Below the pieces are notes generated by a model. The model had not been told where the DNA came from. It made no database searches and saw nothing but the letters and a program-made list of their open reading frames with translations. Positions 13,571 through 19,825 of a DNA stretch of 32,505 nucleotides are shown piece after piece; within the stretch, counting starts at the first letter, position 1; every line of letters begins with the position of its first letter. A program made the position numbers and the translations under genes. The DNA is from a virus. The DNA lies in IMG/VR virus record IMGVR_UViG_3300035138_000043, positions 1 to 32,505 of that record; one strand, 5' to 3'.

Positions 13571-13629
13571 TTAATTATGATTATGACTCAAACAAATCCT
13601 ATATAAAATTTTGAAATTAACTAATGCTC

Positions 13630-13664
13630 AAAAAGGTAGTGAATAAGCTCATCACTACCTTTTT
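13630..13664 (+). terminator. Leader terminator/attenuator, 13-bp stem
   Basis: AAAAAGGTAGTGA (13630-13642) pairs perfectly with TCACTACCTTTTT (13652-13664), 9-base loop. It lies about 55 bases after the predicted start of the rightward promoter and 22 bases before the AbrB-like ATG, so it must be read through for that promoter to express the late arm. The flanking A- and T-runs make it possibly bidirectional. Confidence 0.75.
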
Positions 13665-13685
13665 GGCAAAAAAAGGAATATGGAA

Positions 13686-13871
13686 ATGAATGATAACTTA
13701 AGTATTAGAAAAATATACAAAATAAACAAAAGAGGTAGTTTAGTGTTTAATATACCTTTAAATATTGCAAAAAATAAAGAATTAAAAGCAGGAGATTCTA
13801 TAAATGTTATTGAAGTAAAAGAGGGTATATTATTAAAGAAGATAACAGAAAAAGATTTTAATGGAATATGA
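13686..13871 (+). CDS. Second AbrB/SpoVT-like DNA-binding regulator
   Basis: A 61-residue protein with the AbrB-type pattern: RKIYKINKRGSLVFNIPLNIAK, KELKAGDSINVIEVKEG, ILLKKI. It matches the 'r.v...G.l..ipk......l..Gd.v.v....i.l.k' layout closely. The ATG at 13686 is eight bases after AAAGGA; an ATG at 13680 is too close. It is the first rightward gene, right after the leader terminator, and its stop codon lies inside the tRNA-Gln gene, so message and tRNA cannot both be made intact from one transcript. It is probably a regulator of the divergent promoter just upstream. It is about the same size as, but quite diverged from, the protein at 5932-6117. Confidence 0.65.
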   Translation: MNDNLSIRKIYKINKRGSLVFNIPLNIAKNKELKAGDSINVIEVKEGILLKKITEKDFNGI

Positions 13872-13932
13872 TGTAATGGTAGCATATTAGACTTTGATTC
13901 TAATAGTAGTGGTTCAAATCCATTTATTCCAG
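13862..13932 (+). tRNA. tRNA-Gln (anticodon TTG)
   Basis: Full cloverleaf: acceptor TGGAATA/TATTCCA (7 bp), D stem ATGT/GCAT with loop AATGGTA, anticodon stem TTAGA/TCTAA with loop CTTTGAT (anticodon 13894-13896), and T arm AGTGG-TTCAAAT-CCATT. The discriminator is G, as in tRNA-Gln. CCA is not encoded. The last 10 bases of the AbrB-like gene overlap its 5' end. Confidence 0.85.
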
Positions 13933-13941
13933 TCAGGTAAG

Positions 13942-14037
13942 ATAGGTAGACATAGTAAGTTACTAAGGGGCAAGTCCTTACGAAGTCAATTGACTTTGAC
14001 AAAGTTGTTGTATAAGGTGCAAGTCCTTACTACCTAT
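13942..14037 (+). ncRNA. Class II tRNA-like structured RNA (Leu-CAA-like), aberrant
   Basis: An 8-bp closing stem ATAGGTAG (13942-13949)/CTACCTAT (14030-14037) encloses two near-identical 5-bp/7-loop hairpins: TAAGGGGCAAGTCCTTA (13964-13980) and TAAGGTGCAAGTCCTTA (14013-14029). Between them is the palindrome AAGTCAATTGACTT. Read as a class II tRNA, the first hairpin is an anticodon arm (CAA, Leu) with G at position 33 in place of U. The palindrome would be the variable arm and the second hairpin a T arm with TGCAAGT. The D arm (TAGT/ACTA) is too short and has no GG. Not a canonical tRNA. Confidence 0.4.
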
Positions 14038-14053
14038 TCAGGTAAAAGTTTTT

Positions 14054-14330
14054 GATCGTTTTTAAACACCTTAAGTGTTAACCATACTAGTTGGGAACGT
14101 TAACAAAGCATATTAATAAACGATAGGTGGCAGGAAGGTTCTAATTAGTAGGGTATATAAGCGATAATGAACTTATATACTTGAAAATTAGAGGTAAATA
14201 AATATAATGGCTCAAGAACGTTTTATAATATGGTATGGAAACAAACCGAAATGCAAAAGTAGGTAGATAACATAGACCATAAACAAAAATTCCAGTATTG
14301 AGTGTTAGTAATATAATTAATGTGATTGTG
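14054..14330 (+). other. Gene-free structured segment within the RNA island
   Basis: No credible ORF. Helices visible by eye: ATCGTTT (14055-14061)/AAACGAT (14118-14124) enclosing AACAC/GTGTT (14065-14069/14075-14079), and GTTAAC (14077-14082)/GTTAAC (14099-14104), the last two partly exclusive. Then CTAATT (14141-14146)/AATTAG (14186-14191) encloses the 9-bp stem GTATATAAG/CTTATATAC (14153-14161/14172-14180). A sequence like the start of the 13942 RNA (TAGGTAGA..ACATAG) recurs near 14261. This looks like a folded RNA, not spacer. No known RNA family is recognised. Confidence 0.4.
14181..14208 (+). promoter_or_regulatory. Possible rightward promoter (TTGAAA-16-TATAAT)
   Basis: TTGAAA (14181-14186) and TATAAT (14203-14208), spacer 16, inside the RNA island. 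It would serve the downstream tRNA-like genes and possibly the late operon without passing the 13630 terminator. In such AT-rich DNA chance matches are likely. Confidence 0.35.
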
Positions 14331-14331
14331 T

Positions 14332-14413
14332 TAGGATTTGGGATATTGGCATTATCCATGGATTAGCTATCCAATATATTTCTATATGTCTGGGTTCGAT
14401 TCCCAGCGGTCCT
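14332..14413 (+). tRNA. Class II tRNA-like gene with abnormal anticodon arm (possible pseudo-tRNA)
   Basis: The T arm CTGGG-TTCGATT-CCCAG (14389-14405) is perfect. The acceptor AGGATT pairs with GGTCCT through two G-T pairs, the D stem is GGAT/ATCC with GG in the loop, and a variable arm TATA-TTTC-TATA is present. The anticodon hairpin is TGGAT/ATCCA with only a 5-base loop (TAGCT). A 7-base loop leaves a 4-bp stem and gives AGC, which does not fit a class II tRNA. Base 9 is missing. Identity not assignable. Confidence 0.45.
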
Positions 14414-14421
14414 TTTAATTG

Positions 14422-14491
14422 GTTGGTTATAGTTCAATGGTAGAACATTCGAGTGGCTTAGAAAGATATAGGTTCGATTCCTGTTAATCAA
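14422..14491 (+). tRNA. tRNA-like gene with disrupted anticodon arm (possible pseudo-tRNA)
   Basis: The acceptor TTGGTTA/TAATCAA (7 bp, one G-T), D arm GTTC-AATGGTA-GAAC (same loop as the tRNA-Gln) and T arm ATAGG-TTCGATT-CCTGT are all good. The 21 bases between D and T arms are one to two short and do not form a normal 5-bp/7-base anticodon arm; the best fold is TTC/GAA with a mismatch and a short loop containing GTGGCT. No U33-anticodon can be assigned. Confidence 0.5.
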
Positions 14492-14498
14492 TTGTTTA

Positions 14499-14570
14499 TT
14501 GCAGTGTAACCAAGTGGCAAGGTACCGGGTTCATATTCCGGTTATCATGGGTTCGATTCCCGTCACTGCT
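14499..14570 (+). tRNA. tRNA-Met (anticodon CAT), T1-T72 mismatch
   Basis: Acceptor TGCAGTG/CACTGCT pairs at six positions with a T-T mismatch at 1-72. D stem ACC/GGT has GG in the loop. The anticodon stem CCGGG/TCCGG has loop TTCATAT (anticodon 14531-14533), and the T arm is ATGGG-TTCGATT-CCCGT. Discriminator A; CCA is not encoded. The 1-72 mismatch and the run of G pairs in the anticodon stem recall initiator tRNA, but an elongator Met or a lysidine-modified Ile tRNA is also possible. Confidence 0.8.
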
Positions 14571-14597
14571 ATTATTAAATAAAAGGAGGCGTGATTT

Positions 14598-14996
14598 ATG
14601 GCTGAAACAAAATCAAATAAATCAAAATTCAGAAATGATAAAAATCTTTATACTGTTAAGGGAGTAAGAGATATAAATATAAAAGGTACTGTATTAAATG
14701 AAGAGGTATTATTTGAAAAAACTATTACCGAAGATGATTTTGTTGACGGATACGGAAGGAAGTTACGTAATAAAAACGGTACACCATTACGTAATATAGA
14801 TTCCTATAAGTCATTAGTTGTCTGTAATGGTGGAAAATATGACATCTATATAAAATATTGTATAGATAGAAAAAAATATTTAGTATCATGTGGTTATGAT
14901 AATGGAAAAACATTCAGCTTATCATTTTTTGATAGTATGATTCAAGGTAAAAATGCAGGATATGATTTTATAAAAAAGCATAGTGCAGGCAAATAA
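14598..14996 (+). CDS. Hypothetical protein at the head of the late operon, 132 aa
   Basis: Unrecognised basic protein (MAETKSNKSKFRND...) with a lysine-rich start and a beta-rich middle (KGVRDINIKG, LVVCNGGKYDIYIKYCI, YLVSCGYDNGKTFSLSFF). AGGAGG lies ten bases upstream of the ATG. It is the first gene after the tRNAs, three bases before the small terminase, so it may be a DNA-binding or packaging accessory protein, but nothing in the sequence proves it. Confidence 0.6.
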   Translation: MAETKSNKSKFRNDKNLYTVKGVRDINIKGTVLNEEVLFEKTITEDDFVDGYGRKLRNKNGTPLRNIDSYKSLVVCNGGKYDIYIKYCIDRKKYLVSCGYDNGKTFSLSFFDSMIQGKNAGYDFIKKHSAGK

Positions 14997-14999
14997 TAC

Positions 15000-15401
15000 G
15001 TGTTTTCATTAACACCATTGCAGTTAAAATTTTGCCTTGAATATGCAATTTGTTGTAATGCTTATGAAGCCGCTTTAAAAGCCGGGTATTGCAAAAAGAT
15101 TCAAGACACTGCAAAAAAAGAGAAAAGAGAATTGACTAAACAAGAAAAGAATTGTTTATATCGACAAGGTAGCATATTACTGAGTAAACCAAAAATTAAT
15201 GAAAAAATAGAAGAACTAGTCAAACAAAATAATTGTGATAAACATGCACAATTGGATGAAATTATCGAGTATTTCACTACTATAATGAGAGATAAAAAAA
15301 TTGATGTGAAAGAAAGAACTAAGGCGGCTGCTGAATTATTAAAAAGGTATCCTGTTGGTACTTCACCTAATAAAGACCAACTTATATTTAAAAGAGAGTA
15401 A
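15000..15401 (+). CDS. terS: Terminase small subunit
   Basis: A 133-residue protein matching the Terminase_2-type small subunit: FSLTPLQLKFCLEYAICCNAYEAALKAGY at the N-terminus (helix-turn-helix region; the family has 'LT.kq..F..eY....na..Aa..AGY'). LLSKPKINEKIEEL (about 60-73) and a C-terminal helical part with ERTKAAAELLKRYP follow. It recognises the packaging site and loads the large subunit. The start is GTG three bases after the previous stop, with only a weak AGG upstream, suggesting coupling. The large subunit follows at once. Confidence 0.8.
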   Translation: MFSLTPLQLKFCLEYAICCNAYEAALKAGYCKKIQDTAKKEKRELTKQEKNCLYRQGSILLSKPKINEKIEELVKQNNCDKHAQLDEIIEYFTTIMRDKKIDVKERTKAAAELLKRYPVGTSPNKDQLIFKRE

Positions 15402-15405
15402 AAAA

Positions 15406-16671
15406 ATGATTAAATTAGCAGATCAAGTAACTGAACCTTTTAAACCTCATATAAATACTATATTAGATGCAGAAACCTTAGAAATAGTAAATTCAGGTGG
15501 TAGACATTCAGCTAAAAGCTCATTTGCCGCAGAGATAACAATATTTGGTATGATGGAAGATTGGCATGAAAGAAAAGAGAAAACACATGCTACTTGTATC
15601 AGAAAAATAGCCGGTACCTTGAAAAGTACAGTATATAGTAAAATAATATGGACATTAAATATATTTGGTATAAAACATCTTTGGAAATGTACAGTAAGTC
15701 CTCTAAAATGTGTATATATTCCTTCCGGTCAAGAAATTAGGTTTCATGGGTGTGATGAACCGACAAAACTAAAATCTAGTGAGTTTGAGGAAGGATATTG
15801 TAAATATATTTTATATGAGGAAACAGAAGAGTTTGCAGGAATGGACGAAATAAATTCAGTCAATATATCATTAGCCAGAGGCGAGAAATCTATTATATTT
15901 TATACATTTAATCCACCACCTAGTAAAGATCATTGGGTAAATATAGAAATGACAAAAGAATATCCAGATCGACTTATTATCCATTCTGATTATACAACCG
16001 TACCATCTAAATGGATAAATCGTAGGCAATTAAACACCATAGAACGTATGAAAAAAGAAAACTATGAAAAGTATTTAAATATCTACGAGGGTAAAATAAC
16101 TGGAACCGGTGGCGAAGTTTTCAGAAACGTAGTACCTATGAATATGAAAGATATGATAGATAGTTTTGATAAATTATATAATGGCTTAGATTTTGGCTCA
16201 GCTCATCCAACAGCATATACTAGAATGCATTTCGATAATACCGATTTATATATATTTGATGAAGTATATAGAACCGATATATTAAATAAAGAATTAAAAA
16301 AGGAAATAGATAATAAAATATCATATAATGAATTAATAAAAGGTGATAATGCGGCCAGAAATCAAATTAGAGAACTAAAAGCAATGGGATTAAATATAAT
16401 ACGTTGCACAAAAGTTAAAGGTAAAGATGGAAGAGATCATAGTTTTAAATGGTTGCAAAACCTTTCACATATTTATGTCGATCCTGTAAGATGTCCTAAC
16501 ACATTTAGGGAATTAAATTCTTATAGGTCCAAAAGAAATAAAGAAGGTATAATAATAGAAGAATTTCCAAAGTTAAATGATGATGCAATAGATTCCATTA
16601 GATATGCATTAGATGAACAAATATTTTCACATGGTTGGAATACACCTAATATTAAACCAGTATATTATTGA
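15406..16671 (+). CDS. terL: Terminase large subunit
   Basis: A 421-residue packaging ATPase-nuclease of the PBSX-like group. The ATPase part has GGRHSAKSS (Walker A variant) near residue 33 and the Walker B ILYEETEEF near 135, followed by FYTFNPPPS, the coupling motif region. The RNase H-like nuclease part has NGLDFGSAHPTA, KGDNAARNQI and DDAIDSIRYAL, supplying the acidic metal ligands. The start at 15406 follows AGAGAG; a longer frame to 15355 overlaps terS and is not needed. It drives DNA into the prohead and cuts the concatemer. Confidence 0.92.
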   Translation: MIKLADQVTEPFKPHINTILDAETLEIVNSGGRHSAKSSFAAEITIFGMMEDWHERKEKTHATCIRKIAGTLKSTVYSKIIWTLNIFGIKHLWKCTVSPLKCVYIPSGQEIRFHGCDEPTKLKSSEFEEGYCKYILYEETEEFAGMDEINSVNISLARGEKSIIFYTFNPPPSKDHWVNIEMTKEYPDRLIIHSDYTTVPSKWINRRQLNTIERMKKENYEKYLNIYEGKITGTGGEVFRNVVPMNMKDMIDSFDKLYNGLDFGSAHPTAYTRMHFDNTDLYIFDEVYRTDILNKELKKEIDNKISYNELIKGDNAARNQIRELKAMGLNIIRCTKVKGKDGRDHSFKWLQNLSHIYVDPVRCPNTFRELNSYRSKRNKEGIIIEEFPKLNDDAIDSIRYALDEQIFSHGWNTPNIKPVYY

Positions 16672-16686
16672 TAGGAGGTGAAAGGA

Positions 16687-18012
16687 TTGACAAATGACCA
16701 AATAATACAAGCCATTGATGAGTATAAAGCTTCACAAGATTACAAAGATATTATGCAGGCTGAAAAATATTATGTAAGTAAGTCAAAAATAAAAGATAGA
16801 AGCTTTAGTTATTATTATAACAACTCATTAAAAAATGATCCTTATAGAGCAAATAATAAAATAGCTAATAATTTCTTTAAAATGATAGTAGACCAAAAAG
16901 TAAGTTATTGTGTTGGTAAAGATATTACATTTGAAGATTACATGCCAATATTGGATATAAACGAGTTTATAGATGAGGTTGCAGAAGAAGCAAGCATTAA
17001 AAAGAAAGCTTGGGTATATATTTATATTAATGAATTTTCAGAATTAAGTTATAAAATAATACCAACTGAGGAAATAATTGCGTTTTATGATGACATGGAG
17101 GAATTATCATTTATTATAAGGTTTTATGAGAAAAATAAAAAATATGTAGAAACTTATGATAAGGATGTAAAATCAACTTATATGTTAGATGGTACTGATT
17201 TAATTTTATTAAACTCGACACCTTATATATTAAAAGTAAATGATAAATCTAAAGATAATAAGGGTATAGGTTTTGGCAGAATTCCATTTATCTGTTTAAA
17301 TAATAATAAAAAGAATTTAAATGATTTGGGGATCATAAAAGATTTAATAGATATTTATGATATTTGTTTAAGTGATTTTGCAAATAATTTTGAAGATTTT
17401 CAGGATATTATAATAAAACTTAAAAATTATAAAGGTGATTTGAGTGATGAGGCATCGATTAGTAATGTATTAGAATTAATTAAAAAATATGGTATTGCTA
17501 ATGTTGATGAAGATGGTGATATTGAATTTTTAACAAAAGAAGTACCTTATGCGGCCAGAAAAGAATTTTTGGAAACAATAAGGAAAAATATCTATCTATT
17601 TAGTCAGGCGGTTGATACTGACACATTAACCGGTTCAAATTTAACTAATATAGTAATCAAAAGTAAATTTGAAAGTTTGGATCAAAAAGCAAATAAATTT
17701 ATTAAACAACTTAAACGATTTATTAAAGAAATAATGTTATTTGAAAATATATATAGAAAAATAAAAAACCTTGGGAAAGAATATGATTTAAATAAAGTTA
17801 AAATTATATTTAATAAAAGATTACTAATTAATGAATCTGAATTAATAGATAATTTAGTTAAAAGTGTTGGAATGCTTTCTCAAGAAACAAGAACCATGTT
17901 AAATCCATATTCAACGGATGATGAATATGATAAACTTAAAGAAGAAACAAATAAAGATGAAAACAGTGGTTCAGAAGAAGAAGAGCAAACAGAAAATCAA
18001 GATAAGTTATAA
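16687..18012 (+). CDS. Portal protein (SPP1 gp6-like)
   Basis: A 441-residue portal. The N-terminal region has NDPYRANNKIANNFFKMIVDQKVSYCVGK (the SPP1 gp6-type 'NkI.n.f...iv.qkv.Y..G' segment). It is followed by a beta domain (WVYIYINEFSELSYKIIP), GFGRIPFICLNNN, a DIYDICLSDFANNFEDF helix, and a long stem helix with LTNIVIKSKFESLDQKANKF. The C-terminal tail is acidic. A GTG at 16678 is part of the AGGAGGTG ribosome site, so the TTG at 16687 is the likely start. It forms the dodecameric vertex through which DNA enters. Confidence 0.88.
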   Translation: MTNDQIIQAIDEYKASQDYKDIMQAEKYYVSKSKIKDRSFSYYYNNSLKNDPYRANNKIANNFFKMIVDQKVSYCVGKDITFEDYMPILDINEFIDEVAEEASIKKKAWVYIYINEFSELSYKIIPTEEIIAFYDDMEELSFIIRFYEKNKKYVETYDKDVKSTYMLDGTDLILLNSTPYILKVNDKSKDNKGIGFGRIPFICLNNNKKNLNDLGIIKDLIDIYDICLSDFANNFEDFQDIIIKLKNYKGDLSDEASISNVLELIKKYGIANVDEDGDIEFLTKEVPYAARKEFLETIRKNIYLFSQAVDTDTLTGSNLTNIVIKSKFESLDQKANKFIKQLKRFIKEIMLFENIYRKIKNLGKEYDLNKVKIIFNKRLLINESELIDNLVKSVGMLSQETRTMLNPYSTDDEYDKLKEETNKDENSGSEEEEQTENQDKL

Positions 18013-18101
18013 ACTTTTTAGCTAAGAAGTTTAAATTAGTGCAATAAAGCACTATAAAAAAATATTAAAAGACTAAGGTCTATAAAACGGAGGATATTAA
18101 A
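18013..18101 (+). promoter_or_regulatory. Intergenic segment with three small hairpins
   Basis: Between portal and scaffold: AAACTT/AAGTTT (18011-18016/18027-18032), TAGTGC/GCACTA (18038-18043/18050-18055) and AGAC/GTCT just before the GGAGG of the scaffold gene. None is followed by a proper T-run. This suggests an mRNA processing or stability element ahead of the highly expressed scaffold and capsid genes, though it may be weak attenuation. Confidence 0.4.
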
Positions 18102-18794
18102 ATGGATTGGTTAAAAGAAATAATAGGCGAAGACGTGTTTAAAGAACTTGAAAAGAGTACATTTTACTCAAAATTTAAAGATAAATTAAAAGGAAAATAT
18201 CTCTATGATAGTAAAAAACATATGCCTAAAGAACAATATAATAAGAAAAATGAAGAGGCAAAAGATTATAAAAAACGTTTGGAAGATATGGAAGAGCTTA
18301 ATAAAAAACATCAAAAAGATTATGAAAATATGGTTACTTCCAAAGAACATAAGGAAGAAATACAAAAATTGATCGAAAAGCATAACAAAGAAAAAGATGA
18401 CCAACAGTCATTATTTAATGCAGATATTGAGAAAAAAGAAAAGGAATACCAATATAAATTTAATTTGAATCTGGCTAAAGACATGTTAAAAAGTAATGGA
18501 GTTAGTGATAAAAATTCTAAACTTCTTTTAAGCCAAATCAATTTGGATGAATTGGTTATAAAAGATGATGAGATTTTAAATCAAGATAAGATTCTATTAC
18601 CATTGAAGACAGATTATAAAGATATGTTTGGTAATAACGATATAGTAGGACAATCACCGACAAAAGGTAATAAAAACCTTGATATTAATGTATTTGAACA
18701 ACAAATACTAGAAGCTCAGAAAAAAGGTGATGAAATGGGAGCTTTATCATTACAAATGCAATATGATGAAGCCAAGAAACAACAACAAAAATAA
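18102..18794 (+). CDS. Capsid scaffolding protein
   Basis: A 230-residue, highly charged protein, almost entirely K/E-rich helix between residues 45 and 120 (YKKRLEDMEELNKKHQKDY and onward), as in GP20-type phage scaffolds. A NGVSDKNSKLLLSQINLDEL segment (about 130-150) is typical of the family. The tail is Gln/Lys-rich (QMQYDEAKKQQQK) and may contact the capsid protein. It is directly upstream of the major capsid gene, as expected. It directs prohead assembly and is then lost. GGAGG lies nine bases before the ATG. Confidence 0.82.
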   Translation: MDWLKEIIGEDVFKELEKSTFYSKFKDKLKGKYLYDSKKHMPKEQYNKKNEEAKDYKKRLEDMEELNKKHQKDYENMVTSKEHKEEIQKLIEKHNKEKDDQQSLFNADIEKKEKEYQYKFNLNLAKDMLKSNGVSDKNSKLLLSQINLDELVIKDDEILNQDKILLPLKTDYKDMFGNNDIVGQSPTKGNKNLDINVFEQQILEAQKKGDEMGALSLQMQYDEAKKQQQK

Positions 18795-18810
18795 TGAAGA
18801 GGTGAAATAA

Positions 18811-19773
18811 ATGGCTTATACAGGATTAGATACCAATAATTATGCTGGTAGTTTATTTAAATTAGGTAAAATAAACGCTCCGTTTTTGGGAAGACTTTTG
18901 AGTATACCTGATGATACAAGTAAATGGAATTTACAAATAGCCATTAATGCAGGTAAAGTAAGAATTGTCAATTCAAATTTATTTACGGTGGCTCAAACAT
19001 CAAGTGTAACTATTCCGGCACAATCAAGAGTAGTTGCAGAAGATGACAGTAGAACACCTACACCAACTACTTATACAAGAGGTCAGGATACCAATGCAAT
19101 TCAAGTTCATCAACAAGTTGCAGAGGTTACAGATATGAAGGAATCCAATTACGGTCAAAGAGCCGGTTTAAATGTTAATGAACAGATTCAGCCTATTAGT
19201 GAAATGGATTTCCAAGTTGCATCTAATATGCAACAAATCGCTGTAGATTTAAATTACAGTTGTATTAACGGTAGTTATGTAGCCGCAGGGTCTTCCACAG
19301 CCGGTCAAACTAGAGGACTAGCCAATGCGATTTCAACAAATAATGTAGCAGGTGGTTCCGCTAATTTATCAATGGCAATGATTAATGAAATCCTTAGGAC
19401 TATGCAATTAGCAGGTTCACCAATGATGGATATTGCTTGTTTATGTTCAGGATATCAATTAGAAAGAATCAATGCTTTATATGGATATCCTATTCAAAGT
19501 AATTCACAAGGTGGGTATTCCATGAAGATGATTAGTACACCATATGGTGATTTTTCATTAATTAATGATTATAATATGCCAACTGATGAACTATATTTTA
19601 CTGAAATGTCAGTACTTAAATTGGTTATTCAACCATTACCGGGTGGATTAGTTACAGTAGAATCATTAGCTAGAACAGGAGCAAGTAGCAAGAAACAAAT
19701 TTTGTTACAAGCAGGTTTGGATTATGGTCCAGAAGAATATCATGGATCGGTTACAGGTCTATCTACTTCATAA
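18811..19773 (+). CDS. Major capsid protein
   Basis: A 320-residue protein placed directly after the scaffold, with the composition of a HK97-fold capsid subunit. The N-terminal arm is about 1-60. Strands follow with VTIPAQSRVVAEDDS and DTNAIQVHQQVAEVTDMKES (E-loop/P-domain), then the spine helix region EMDFQVASNMQQIAVDLNYSCING. The A-domain has AMINEILRTMQLAGSP, DIACLCSGYQ and DFSLINDYNMPTDELYF. It resembles the SU10/DUF5309 capsid group. No protease precedes it, so no cleavage is predicted. A GAGGTG site precedes the ATG. Confidence 0.85.
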   Translation: MAYTGLDTNNYAGSLFKLGKINAPFLGRLLSIPDDTSKWNLQIAINAGKVRIVNSNLFTVAQTSSVTIPAQSRVVAEDDSRTPTPTTYTRGQDTNAIQVHQQVAEVTDMKESNYGQRAGLNVNEQIQPISEMDFQVASNMQQIAVDLNYSCINGSYVAAGSSTAGQTRGLANAISTNNVAGGSANLSMAMINEILRTMQLAGSPMMDIACLCSGYQLERINALYGYPIQSNSQGGYSMKMISTPYGDFSLINDYNMPTDELYFTEMSVLKLVIQPLPGGLVTVESLARTGASSKKQILLQAGLDYGPEEYHGSVTGLSTS

Positions 19774-19825
19774 TAAATCTTGGAACAAATGTATTAATTA
19801 TTTAATACTACAGGAGGGTAAATAA

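Larger units (their letters stand above)
13529..13572. repeat. 12-bp inverted repeat holding both divergent -10 boxes
   Basis: AAATTATATCAT (13529-13540) and ATGATATAATTT (13561-13572) are perfect inverted copies 20 bp apart, each containing one of the two opposed TATAAT boxes. Direct copies of TGACTCAAA at 13543-13551 and 13584-13592 lie in the rightward -35 and just after its start. Both are candidate operators. Confidence 0.75.

Noticed and set aside
13655-14002. Leftward ORF opposite the AbrB-like and tRNA-Gln genes
   Set aside because: It is antisense to a supported gene and tRNA; the segment NGFEPLLLESK is the usual complement of a tRNA gene.
14141-14359. Leftward 72-codon ORF in the RNA island
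   Set aside because: No ribosome site and covers structured RNA and part of a tRNA-like gene on the other strand.
13932-14420. Group I or group II intron interrupting a tRNA
   Set aside because: No convincing P7/S core, no domain V, no intron-encoded nuclease, and no flanking halves that join into one clean cloverleaf.
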